Below are positions 55,648 through 64,000 of a stretch of 64,000 nt of DNA, in pieces. The notes under the pieces were generated by a model, which saw only the letters and a list, made by a program, of their open reading frames with translations, did no database searches and was not told the DNA's origin. Made by a program: the position numbers and the translations under genes. How positions within the stretch are numbered: the stretch's first letter is position 1; each line of letters begins with the position of its first letter. Source of the stretch: Cohnella faecalis (GTDB lineage: Bacteria > Bacillota > Bacilli > Paenibacillales > Paenibacillaceae); NCBI RefSeq assembly GCF_003570905.1, contig NZ_QXJM01000032.1:1-64000 (forward strand), read 5' to 3'.

Positions 55648-56844
55648 TCACTTGACCAGAACGCTTTCCAGCGCCTGCGACAGACGCTTCATTCCGACGA
55701 TGGTTCCTTCGTAATCGGTATGGGTGAAGTTCAGCCGCATCGTATTTTTCTGCGGATCTTCCGCGTAGAACGTGCCGCCCGGAACGAACGCCACGCCAAG
55801 CTCGACGGCGGTCTTCAGCAGCTCCGCCGTGTCTACCGCTTCCGGAAGCTCGAGCCAGAAGAACATGCCGCCCTTCGGCTCGTTCCAGGTAACGCCAGGC
55901 CATTGCTGCTGCTCCAGCAGCTCTGCCATCTGTCGCATACGCGCTTCGTACTCTTTGCGCACGAATTCGATATGACCGTCCAGATCGTAATGTTCGATCA
56001 GTTGGTACAGTGTCTGCTGATCCAGCGAGCTGGAATGCAGATCGGCCGCCTGCTTCGCGCGGGCCATATTGCGGATGATCTCCGGATCGGCCATAACCCA
56101 GCCGGTGCGGAGAGCCGGTGCAACCGTCTTGGAGAACGTGCTCGTATAGACGACGCACGAGCCGTTCGGGTGTTGATCGAGCGAAAACAGCGACGGATAG
56201 GTCAGCGAGTCGTCGCCGAAGCGAAGCTCTCCATAAGGATCGTCCTCCAAAATGACAGCTCCCGCCCGGCGGCACAGCTCAAGCACGCCCTTGCGGCGCT
56301 CGAGACTCCATGCTTTCCCCGTCGGATTCGAAAATGTCGGGATGACATAGACGATTTTGGGCTTGTATTTCTCAAGCTTCTCTTCGAGATCCTTGAGATT
56401 CAGGCCGTCCTCGTCCCCGTCGACGGACACCGCCGTCGCGCCGTTGGAACGGAATACTTGAAGCGCTGACAAATACGTCGGGCGTTCGACCAGAATGACG
56501 TCGCCCGGATCGATCATAATTCTCGTGAACAGGTCGATCGCCTGCTGCGAGCCCGTCGTCAGCAGCATCGCTTCGGGTGTAACGGTGACGCCCTTCTTCT
56601 TCATGCGTCGGCAAATACTTTCGCGAAGCGGCAAATAGCCTTCCGTCAGCCCGTATTGCAAAGCGCTGTTGCCCGCGGCAAGGACGCGCTGGAACGCTTC
56701 GCCCACGGCATCGACCGGAAAATGCTCTTCGGCCGGCAATCCGCCCGCGAACGAGATGATCGACTTGGACTGCGTCAGCTTCAAAATTTCTCGAACCGCC
56801 GAAGACGAGAAGGTGCCCAGTCTTGCGGAAAATGGATAGTTCAT
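55648..56844 (-). CDS. PLP-dependent aminotransferase (MocR/LysN-like fold-type I)
   Basis: 398 residues of the class I/II aminotransferase fold. The N-terminus SIISFAGGLPAEEHFP is typical of the 2-aminoadipate/MocR-like group; YGLTEGYLPLRESICRRM and PTFSNPTGKAWS follow. The PLP lysine is in TSTFSKTVAPALRTGW. No DNA-binding domain is attached, so it is a stand-alone enzyme. It lies 17 bases after leuA and before leuB, so it probably takes part in branched-chain amino acid metabolism, perhaps as the final transaminase. It is not the usual IlvE fold. Confidence 0.88.
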   Translation of the reverse strand: MNYPFSARLGTFSSSAVREILKLTQSKSIISFAGGLPAEEHFPVDAVGEAFQRVLAAGNSALQYGLTEGYLPLRESICRRMKKKGVTVTPEAMLLTTGSQQAIDLFTRIMIDPGDVILVERPTYLSALQVFRSNGATAVSVDGDEDGLNLKDLEEKLEKYKPKIVYVIPTFSNPTGKAWSLERRKGVLELCRRAGAVILEDDPYGELRFGDDSLTYPSLFSLDQHPNGSCVVYTSTFSKTVAPALRTGWVMADPEIIRNMARAKQAADLHSSSLDQQTLYQLIEHYDLDGHIEFVRKEYEARMRQMAELLEQQQWPGVTWNEPKGGMFFWLELPEAVDTAELLKTAVELGVAFVPGGTFYAEDPQKNTMRLNFTHTDYEGTIVGMKRLSQALESVLVK

Positions 56845-56861
56845 GCAAGCTTCCCCATTTC

Positions 56862-58415
56862 TCAGATCAAGGTCATATTGTCTCTGCGGCCGCGGGCAGG
56901 CGCTTTGCGCTTGTCGACAAGCCGGTTCAGAGCGTCCACATACGCGCGCGCGCTGGCCTCAAGGATGTCCGTGCTGACGCCGCGGCCTTGCGCGGACAGC
57001 TCCCCTTGCTTCAGAACGACATGCACCTCGCCAAGGGCGTCGGTGCCGTCGGTAACGGATTTGATCGAATAATCGTCCAGCTCTACGGCTTCGGCCGCCA
57101 AAGCGTCAATCGCCTGATAAATGGCGTCCACCGAGCCGTTGCCTTTGGACTGCTTCTCGACGATGCCACGATCAGCGATTTTCAGCCGCACCGTTGCGGA
57201 TGGAGTCTCATGGCTGTCGAACGCGACCGTAAGCTGTTCGAGCGCGTATATTTCGGGCGTCTCGGTCAGCTTCTCTTCGAGAAGAGCGCGAATGTCTTCG
57301 TCGCTGACGGTTTTTTTGCGGTCGGCCAAATCCTTGAACTTGCCGAACGCCGCGTTCACTTGCTCTTCGTTCAAGCTCTCGTAGCCGAGATCGACCAGCT
57401 TCTCGCGGAACGCGTGGCGTCCGGAATGCTTGCCGAGAACGAGCTTGCTGTCCTTGAGACCGATCGTGTCCGGAGAAATGATCTCGTACGTCGTTTTCTC
57501 CTTCAGCATGCCGTCCTGGTGAATGCCCGATTCGTGCGCGAACGCATTCGCGCCGACGATTGCCTTGTTGCCCGGTACGGGCATGCCCGTCAGCTTGCTG
57601 ACGAGACGGCTCGTTTTGGCGATCTCTTTCAAATTCAGCGTCGTCTTCGCCTGGAAATAATCCGAACGCGTCTCAAGCGCTAGAGCAACTTCCTCCAAAG
57701 CGGTATTGCCCGCTCGTTCGCCGATGCCGTTGATCGTTCCTTCGATCTGATCGGCGCCGTTCAGAATAGCCGCGAGGGCGTTCGCCGTCGCCATGCCGAG
57801 ATCGTCGTGGCAGTGGGCGGAAAGCTGAATCGTCTCGATGCCCGGCACGTTTTCTTTTAACGTCTTGAAAATGTTGCCGTATTCATAAGGAGTCAAATAA
57901 CCTACCGTATCCGGAATGTTGACGACCGTCGCTCCCGCTTTGATCGCGAGCTCCGTTACCTGGCATAGGAAATCGAGCTCGGTTCGGCCCGCATCCTCCG
58001 GTGAAAATTCGACTTTGTCGAAATATTGCTTCGCGTAACGGATCATCCGGTCAGCCGTCTCGAGCACCTGCTCCTTCTCCATGCGCAGCTTGTGCTTGCG
58101 ATGGATCGGGGAGGTCGCGAGAAACAGATGGATACCCGGATCCTGAGCGCCTTTCACGGCTTCGCGTACGGCATCGATATCTTGCTCCCGCGAACGGGCG
58201 AGGCCGATGACGGTCGCGTTCTTAACCGCGCGGGCAACCGCGTTGACGGCGGCCAGATCGCCCGGAGAAGCTGCCGGGAAACCGGCTTCGATGCGGTCTA
58301 CGCCGAGCTTTTCGAGCTGCAGGGCGATTTCCACTTTTTCTTGCGTGTTCAGATTGACGCCCGGCGATTGCTCGCCGTCGCGAAGTGTCGTGTCGAAAAT
58401 ATAAATTTTACGCAT
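56862..58415 (-). CDS. leuA: 2-isopropylmalate synthase
   Basis: About 517 residues. It condenses 2-oxoisovalerate with acetyl-CoA, the first committed step of leucine synthesis. Motifs: [20 protein letters not shown], then [19 protein letters not shown] with the metal His ligands, and [12 protein letters not shown]. The C-terminal regulatory domain is complete ([18 protein letters not shown]). I take ATG 58415, where the family usually begins; the AGGAGG in front is unusually far away (about 17 bases). A hairpin between ilvC and leuA may reduce read-through. Confidence 0.95.
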   Translation of the reverse strand: MRKIYIFDTTLRDGEQSPGVNLNTQEKVEIALQLEKLGVDRIEAGFPAASPGDLAAVNAVARAVKNATVIGLARSREQDIDAVREAVKGAQDPGIHLFLATSPIHRKHKLRMEKEQVLETADRMIRYAKQYFDKVEFSPEDAGRTELDFLCQVTELAIKAGATVVNIPDTVGYLTPYEYGNIFKTLKENVPGIETIQLSAHCHDDLGMATANALAAILNGADQIEGTINGIGERAGNTALEEVALALETRSDYFQAKTTLNLKEIAKTSRLVSKLTGMPVPGNKAIVGANAFAHESGIHQDGMLKEKTTYEIISPDTIGLKDSKLVLGKHSGRHAFREKLVDLGYESLNEEQVNAAFGKFKDLADRKKTVSDEDIRALLEEKLTETPEIYALEQLTVAFDSHETPSATVRLKIADRGIVEKQSKGNGSVDAIYQAIDALAAEAVELDDYSIKSVTDGTDALGEVHVVLKQGELSAQGRGVSTDILEASARAYVDALNRLVDKRKAPARGRRDNMTLI

Positions 58416-58515
58416 GGCTGGGCTTAACCCGCACCTCCTGAGACGAACGATGGCTTTCAAAATGGCTAACTTTGATTATAACATATTGCAGCGTCGATCC
58501 GAACGATAAATTAAA

Positions 58516-58541
58516 CAAAACCCCGGCCTAGGCCGGGGTTC
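58516..58541 (-). terminator. hairpin after ilvC
   Basis: On the minus strand ACCCCGGC-CTAG-GCCGGGG followed by TTTTG. It may partly uncouple leuA from ilvBNC. Confidence 0.85.
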
Positions 58542-58564
58542 GTTGGACGCTGCGAGCAGCCGAA

Positions 58565-60196
<1,632 letters not shown>

Positions 60197-60200
<4 letters not shown>

Positions 60201-61942
60201 TCGGCATCCCCCATAATCATCTGATCGATCGTGCTTCCTTGGGTAACCATCGGATACACGTTCTCATGTTTACGGACGACGAACTCGACGACGGCCGGAC
60301 CCGGATGCGCGAGCGCCTGCTCCCAGGCGGAACGGGCTTCTTCCTTGTTCGAGGCGCGGAACGCCTTGACGCCGTAGGCTTCGGCAAGCTTCACGAAATC
60401 GGGGCTTCCCGACAGATCGATATGGCTGTAACGGTTGTCGTAAATAAGCTCTTGCCATTGGCGAACCATTCCGAGCACTTGGTTGTTCAGAATGGCTACT
60501 TTGACCGGAATGTTGTTGATCGCGCAAATCGCGAGCTCCTGGGCGCACATCTGCATGCCGCCGTCGCCGTTGATCGATACGACCGTCCGGCCGGGATTGC
60601 CCATTTGCGCGCCGATGGCGGAAGGGAACCCGAAGCCCATCGTGCCGAGACCGCCCGAAGTTACCCACGAACGCGGCTTGTTGAACGGATAATACTGGGC
60701 CGCCCACATTTGATGCTGGCCGACGTCCGTCGTCACGATCGCTTCGCCCTTCGTCGTCTCGTGAATCATCGATACGACCCATTGCGGCTTCAGCTCGGCG
60801 TCCGAGTCCAAGTACTTGAACGGCTTCTCAGCCTTCCATTCCTGGATCTGCGCCCGCCAGGCGTCCGCTTTACCCGCGTATTTCGCGACAGCGTTCGCTT
60901 GTTGAAGCACCGCTTTAACATCGCCGACGATCGGGATGTCCGTCGGCACGTTTTTGCCGATTTCGGCCGGGTCGATGTCGATGTGGACGATTTTCGCTTT
61001 CGGCGCGAAGCCGGCGAGCTTGCCCGTCACCCGGTCGTCGAATCGGGCTCCGATGTTGATGAGCAGATCGGCATTCTGAATGGTCGTATTCGCCGTCCAA
61101 GTACCGTGCATGCCCGGCATTCCCATATGCAGCTCGTGGCCGCTCGGGAATCCGCCGAGACCGAGAAGCGTCGTCGTCGTCGGAATGCCCGTTTTTGTAA
61201 TGAACTCGTACAATTCCTCATGAGCTCCCGAGTAAACGACTCCGCCGCCTGCGAGAATAATCGGACGCTCGGCTTCCTCGATCGCCCGAACCATTTTATC
61301 CACTTGATGCTTGTTCGGGTTGACCGTCGGATTGTAGCCGCGAAGGCTAACGTCATTGCTCGGCTGGAACAAGCCTTTGAGAGCCGAAATATCCTTCGGA
61401 ACGTCGATGAGAACCGGTCCTTTGCGGCCCGTATTCGCGATGTGGAACGCCTCGTGAATAATGCGAGGCAAATCCTCAACGTCGCGAATCAAATAGCTAT
61501 GCTTCGTAATCGGCATCGTGATGCCGACAATGTCCGCTTCCTGGAAGGCGTCCGTACCGATAAGGCTCGTCGCCACGTTGCCCGTAATAACGACGAGCGG
61601 AACCGAATCCATATAAGCCGTCGCGATTCCCGTTACAAGGTTCGTTGCACCCGGGCCCGAAGTCGCGATGCAGACGCCGACTTTGCCGGTCGAACGGGCG
61701 TAGCCGTCGGCCGCGTGAATCGCGCCTTGCTCATGACGGGTCAGCAGATGGTTGAAGTCGTCAAATCCGTACATAGCGTCATAAATGTAAAGTACAGCGC
61801 CGCCCGGGTAGCCGAAGACGCAGTCGACACCTTCCAGCAGCAGGCTTCTAAGCAGCATCTCGGAGCCCGTAATGACTTCCGGCTTGCCCCATTTTTCAAT
61901 CAGTTCTTCCTTGGATTTCAGCGTGGCACTGTTTGCGCTCAT
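60197..61942 (-). CDS. ilvB: acetolactate synthase large subunit
   Basis: 581 residues of a ThDP-dependent enzyme that makes acetolactate or acetohydroxybutyrate from pyruvate. VDCVFGYPGGAVLYIYDAM includes the FGYPGG stretch; the catalytic glutamate is in LTRHEQGAIHAADGYAR; the ThDP-Mg motif is INGDGGMQMCAQELA. The ATG at 61942 follows GGAAGGAGG. First gene of the operon, directly behind a T-box leader. Confidence 0.97.
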
Positions 61943-61995
61943 CCGACATCCTCCTTCCTTCGATTCAGACCCATGTAAAAGTAATCCCTGCAATC

Positions 61996-62330
61996 AAAAA
62001 AGCCTCTCGTCTCGAACATCGCATTGATGTTCGGGACGAAAGGCTATGCCTTCCGCGGTACCACCCGGATTTGTCGCGCACTTCGCAGTGACGACCTCAT
62101 AAAGTACGGCCGGCGTCATCGAGCGCTCGATGCGGCGGACTTCATACCTTAGGCGCGATAACGTGCGCCACTCCGTTTCCCCCTACAGCGCCAATGAAAG
62201 GCGGTTCAGGCGAACAGCTCCGAGGAGACCTAGCGTACAGGGAATAAGGTATCGGTCTCAGCAATTCCGATACTCTCTGAGCTCAAGAGCCCTCTCGCTT
62301 CTTCCTCTTCACGGCTGTTGGATGTTCAGT
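61996..62330 (-). promoter_or_regulatory. T-box leader of the ilv operon
   Basis: The minus strand carries the T-box sequence GGGTGGTACCGCG (62066-62054), directly followed by a terminator hairpin with AGCCT/AGGCT and CGAACATC/GATGTTCG pairing and a U-run (61996-62046). Upstream is a stem I region with a GTATCGG/CCGATAC apical stem. CTCCTC on its 3' side could contain a Leu CUC specifier, as in B. subtilis ilv-leu, but I cannot fix the codon with confidence. Confidence 0.92.
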
Positions 62331-62343
62331 CGATATAGTCAAT

Positions 62344-62372
62344 ATTATATGCTCCGGTCTGGCGATAGTCAA
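62344..62372 (-). promoter_or_regulatory. strong vegetative promoter of the ilv operon
   Basis: Minus-strand TTGACT, 17-bp spacer, TATAAT, directly before the T-box leader. Confidence 0.85.
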
Positions 62373-62572
62373 TACGCGAACTTTGTGAACTTTTGCAAAA
62401 TTCCATCGCGCTATAGCATCCCCCGCCGTCGCCCTTGCATACACCGAGTTCCTTCCGATTCACCCGTCAATTGCTACAATCCGGCAGCCGCTTCCCCGAA
62501 TAAGATGAAGCATCATCCGAGCTGCCTCGTGCGGCAGCGTATGGTAGTCGGTTATAACGGGAGGAGCTGCCT

Positions 62573-63016
62573 TTGATTCGTTGGAAACAGCCCGGCGACG
62601 TAAAAGCCATCGTCCGTCTTGTCCGCACGCAGCTCGTCCCTTTGTCGCCTTGGCAGCACCCTCGCGACGGCAGGCTTCACGGCGAAATCGTCAAGCGGCT
62701 CCGGCAGGGCTCCACCTTGGTTGCAGCTCGAAGCCCGCGGAGTGTTCCGTTCGGCTTTTTGCACCTAATCGTCCAAGACCGCGTTCTATTCATCGACATG
62801 CTGGCCGTCGACGCTTCGCAGCAAGGGAGACACTGGGGCACGTATTTGCTGGCCAGAGCCGAAGAGCACGGAAGAAAAAAAGGCTGCGCAGACGCGCGCT
62901 TATTCGTCGACGACACTAACCAATCCGGACTTCGTTTTTATGAGCGGCGCGGCTACCGGGTCCTTAATCATCTCAAAGCCCTTTTGTGCTTCGAGCTGAC
63001 GAAGCCGCTAATTTGA
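62573..63016 (+). CDS. GNAT-family N-acetyltransferase
   Basis: 147 residues from TTG 62573, preceded by GGGAGGAG. The acetyl-CoA-binding core is visible as FIDMLAVDASQQGRHWGTYLL with the following helix, and DDTNQSGLRFYERRGYRVLN provides the usual C-terminal motif. The substrate is not identifiable. It is divergent from the ilv operon, with about 200 bases of unassigned sequence between, and stands alone. Confidence 0.85.
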   Translation: MIRWKQPGDVKAIVRLVRTQLVPLSPWQHPRDGRLHGEIVKRLRQGSTLVAARSPRSVPFGFLHLIVQDRVLFIDMLAVDASQQGRHWGTYLLARAEEHGRKKGCADARLFVDDTNQSGLRFYERRGYRVLNHLKALLCFELTKPLI

Positions 63017-63100
63017 CGATAACGGTTTATCGCGGCAGCTCGGCGCGTTCTTCGGGCTGTCGCGATAATTTTTTGTCGCTGCCGCCTCTCGCCGAAATTC

Positions 63101-63147
63101 AAAAAAATGTCCTGCGATCGCGACGCGCGCGGCCCGCAGGACATCTT
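63101..63147 (-). terminator. terminator of the small Gly/Phe-rich protein gene
   Basis: On the minus strand ATGTCCTGCG pairs with CGCAGGACAT, followed by seven T, directly after the stop at 63155. Confidence 0.9.
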
Positions 63148-63154
63148 CCTTACA

Positions 63155-63415
63155 TTACCACCAACCGAATCCGTCGAAGCCGAAGCCTCCGCCGAAACCG
63201 AAGCCGAACGGCGTCGTACCGATTGCTAGCAAATCAAACAATACGAGCGGGATGATCGCTTTCGTTTGCACATTTTTACCTTTTGGCTGCTCCAGTACGA
63301 GCCGATTGCTCTGAACGCGCACAAGCTTGCCCGTTACGACCGAGCCGTCTTTTCGAACCGCATAAATTTGCCGACCAATAAGCTTGCGCGCCTCCGATGC
63401 GCTAACACGGGACAT
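63155..63415 (-). CDS. small protein with Gly/Phe-rich tail
   Basis: 86 residues. The first 60 form a small basic beta-domain (KLIGRQIYAVRKDGSVVTGK, RLVLEQPKGKNVQTKAIIP) followed by a hydrophobic LVLFDLLAIGTTP and a tail of FGFGFGGGFGFDGFGWW. I do not recognise a function; it resembles short conserved proteins of spore formers in overall shape, but that is an impression. A strong terminator follows, supporting a real gene. Confidence 0.7.
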   Translation of the reverse strand: MSRVSASEARKLIGRQIYAVRKDGSVVTGKLVRVQSNRLVLEQPKGKNVQTKAIIPLVLFDLLAIGTTPFGFGFGGGFGFDGFGWW

Positions 63416-63674
63416 AGCGCCCCCTCCTCTCCAACTGCCGCCACTTTAAGCACGCTTATCAGGCAACAGGGCCTCAGGCCGATGCGATCGGACAGAGTCA
63501 TCTTAGAGCGCTGTACGATCGGCATCCCTGTCGTTCACCATATGATGGAGATGAGCCCTTGGCTTGTACCTCCGTCCACTTGTCAAAAAATGGGGCCTCG
63601 GGCAGGCAGCGGGCTAACGACGCGCGACGCTTCTTGTCTCCAAAGGTCACTTAGGTAATGGATTCGTTTAAATA
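63416..63674. other. intergenic stretch with no recognised feature
   Basis: Between the small Gly/Phe-rich gene and the rplT terminator I see no gene with a ribosome-binding site, no repeat and no RNA family that I can name. Confidence 0.5.
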
Positions 63675-63711
63675 AAAAATGCCCCCGCAGTCAAATAGAC
63701 TGCAGAGGCGC
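63675..63711 (-). terminator. terminator after rplT
   Basis: On the minus strand GCCTCTGCAGTC-TATTT-GACTGCGGGGGC followed by ATTTTTTA. Confidence 0.9.
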
Positions 63712-63722
63712 TTTAACGCGAA

Positions 63723-64000
63723 CTACGCGTTGATTTTTTCTTTGGCTACGCCAGCAAGGGAGTTGAACGCGCTGATGTCGTTCACAGCCAGGTCGGCAAG
63801 CATTTTGCGGTTTACTTCGACGCCGGCCAATTTCAGGCCGTGCATCAGCTTGCTGTAGGACAAGCCGTTTTGGCGAGCTGCCGCGTTGATCCGCACGATC
63901 CAAAGCTTGCGGAAGTTCCGCTTCGTCTGACGACGGTCGCGGTACGCGTACATAAGGGATTTCATTACTTGCTCTTTTGCTTTCTTAAACAGGCGATGCT
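63723..64000 (-). CDS. rplT: 50S ribosomal protein L20, N-terminus outside window
   Basis: The last 92 residues or so of bL20 are visible: [20 protein letters not shown] at the window edge, then [20 protein letters not shown] and [20 protein letters not shown]. The expected 119-residue protein would start about 80 bases beyond the window end. It binds 23S rRNA early in 50S assembly. In this phylum it usually closes infC-rpmI-rplT, and the terminator right after it agrees. Confidence 0.97.
   Translation of the reverse strand, partial: HRLFKKAKEQVMKSLMYAYRDRRQTKRNFRKLWIVRINAAARQNGLSYSKLMHGLKLAGVEVNRKMLADLAVNDISAFNSLAGVAKEKINA

Overview
The window looks like the chromosome of a GC-rich, endospore-forming Firmicute of the Paenibacillaceae (Paenibacillus/Cohnella type). 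Evidence: a gerA-gerB-gerC germinant-receptor operon, the sigI-rsgI pair, a T-box-controlled ilv-leu cluster, a GntR-controlled gluconate operon, and thiC and metE under TPP and cobalamin riboswitches. No prophage, transposase, rRNA or tRNA was seen.

Layout. 1-3060: a 51-bp tandem repeat array, then thiC (minus) with its TPP riboswitch. 3300-9000: a sugar-type binding lipoprotein, then a copper-type block on the minus strand (copCD, NarL-family histidine kinase and regulator, ycnI). 9050-11750: promoter, cobalamin riboswitch, terminator and metE. 11800-18560: a second 51-bp array, a gamma-glutamylcyclotransferase-like gene, a MASE3-GGDEF-EAL protein, 5-oxoprolinase genes (pxpBC fusion, pxpA) and a TetR regulator. 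18600-24500: an MMPL exporter divergent from TetR, an HMGL-like aldolase, a HesB-like protein and an aldo/keto reductase. 24800-28630: gntR-gntP-gntK with two GntR-type palindromes. 28720-32710: gerA, gerB, gerC and a small membrane ORF. 32850-33600: a third 51-bp array ending at a terminator. 33630-42510: a LacI-controlled operon for isomerase, split transketolase, FGGY kinase and alpha-L-rhamnosidase. 42590-52650: a cyclic-nucleotide-domain/anion-transporter fusion, an MFS permease, pepA, a PAS histidine kinase, rsgI, sigI and a zinc-finger protein. 52790-53570: a gene remnant and a separate 52-bp tandem array. 53700-62370: peroxiredoxin, leuB, an aminotransferase, leuA, ilvC, ilvN, ilvB and the T-box leader. 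62570-64000: a GNAT acetyltransferase, a small Gly/Phe-rich protein and the C-terminal part of rplT.

Three things stand out. (i) A dispersed intergenic repeat family, 36 copies at four loci, keeps an almost invariant 51-bp period. A second family has a 52-bp period. (ii) The isomerase / kinase / two-subunit transketolase / GH78 operon has no aldolase or epimerase, suggesting a transketolase-type route for an unusual (perhaps branched) plant sugar. (iii) Five genes (thiC, copper-cluster histidine kinase, gerC, gerB, MFS), and probably a sixth (MMPL), are each broken by one apparently missing base. This looks more like systematic sequence error than decay.
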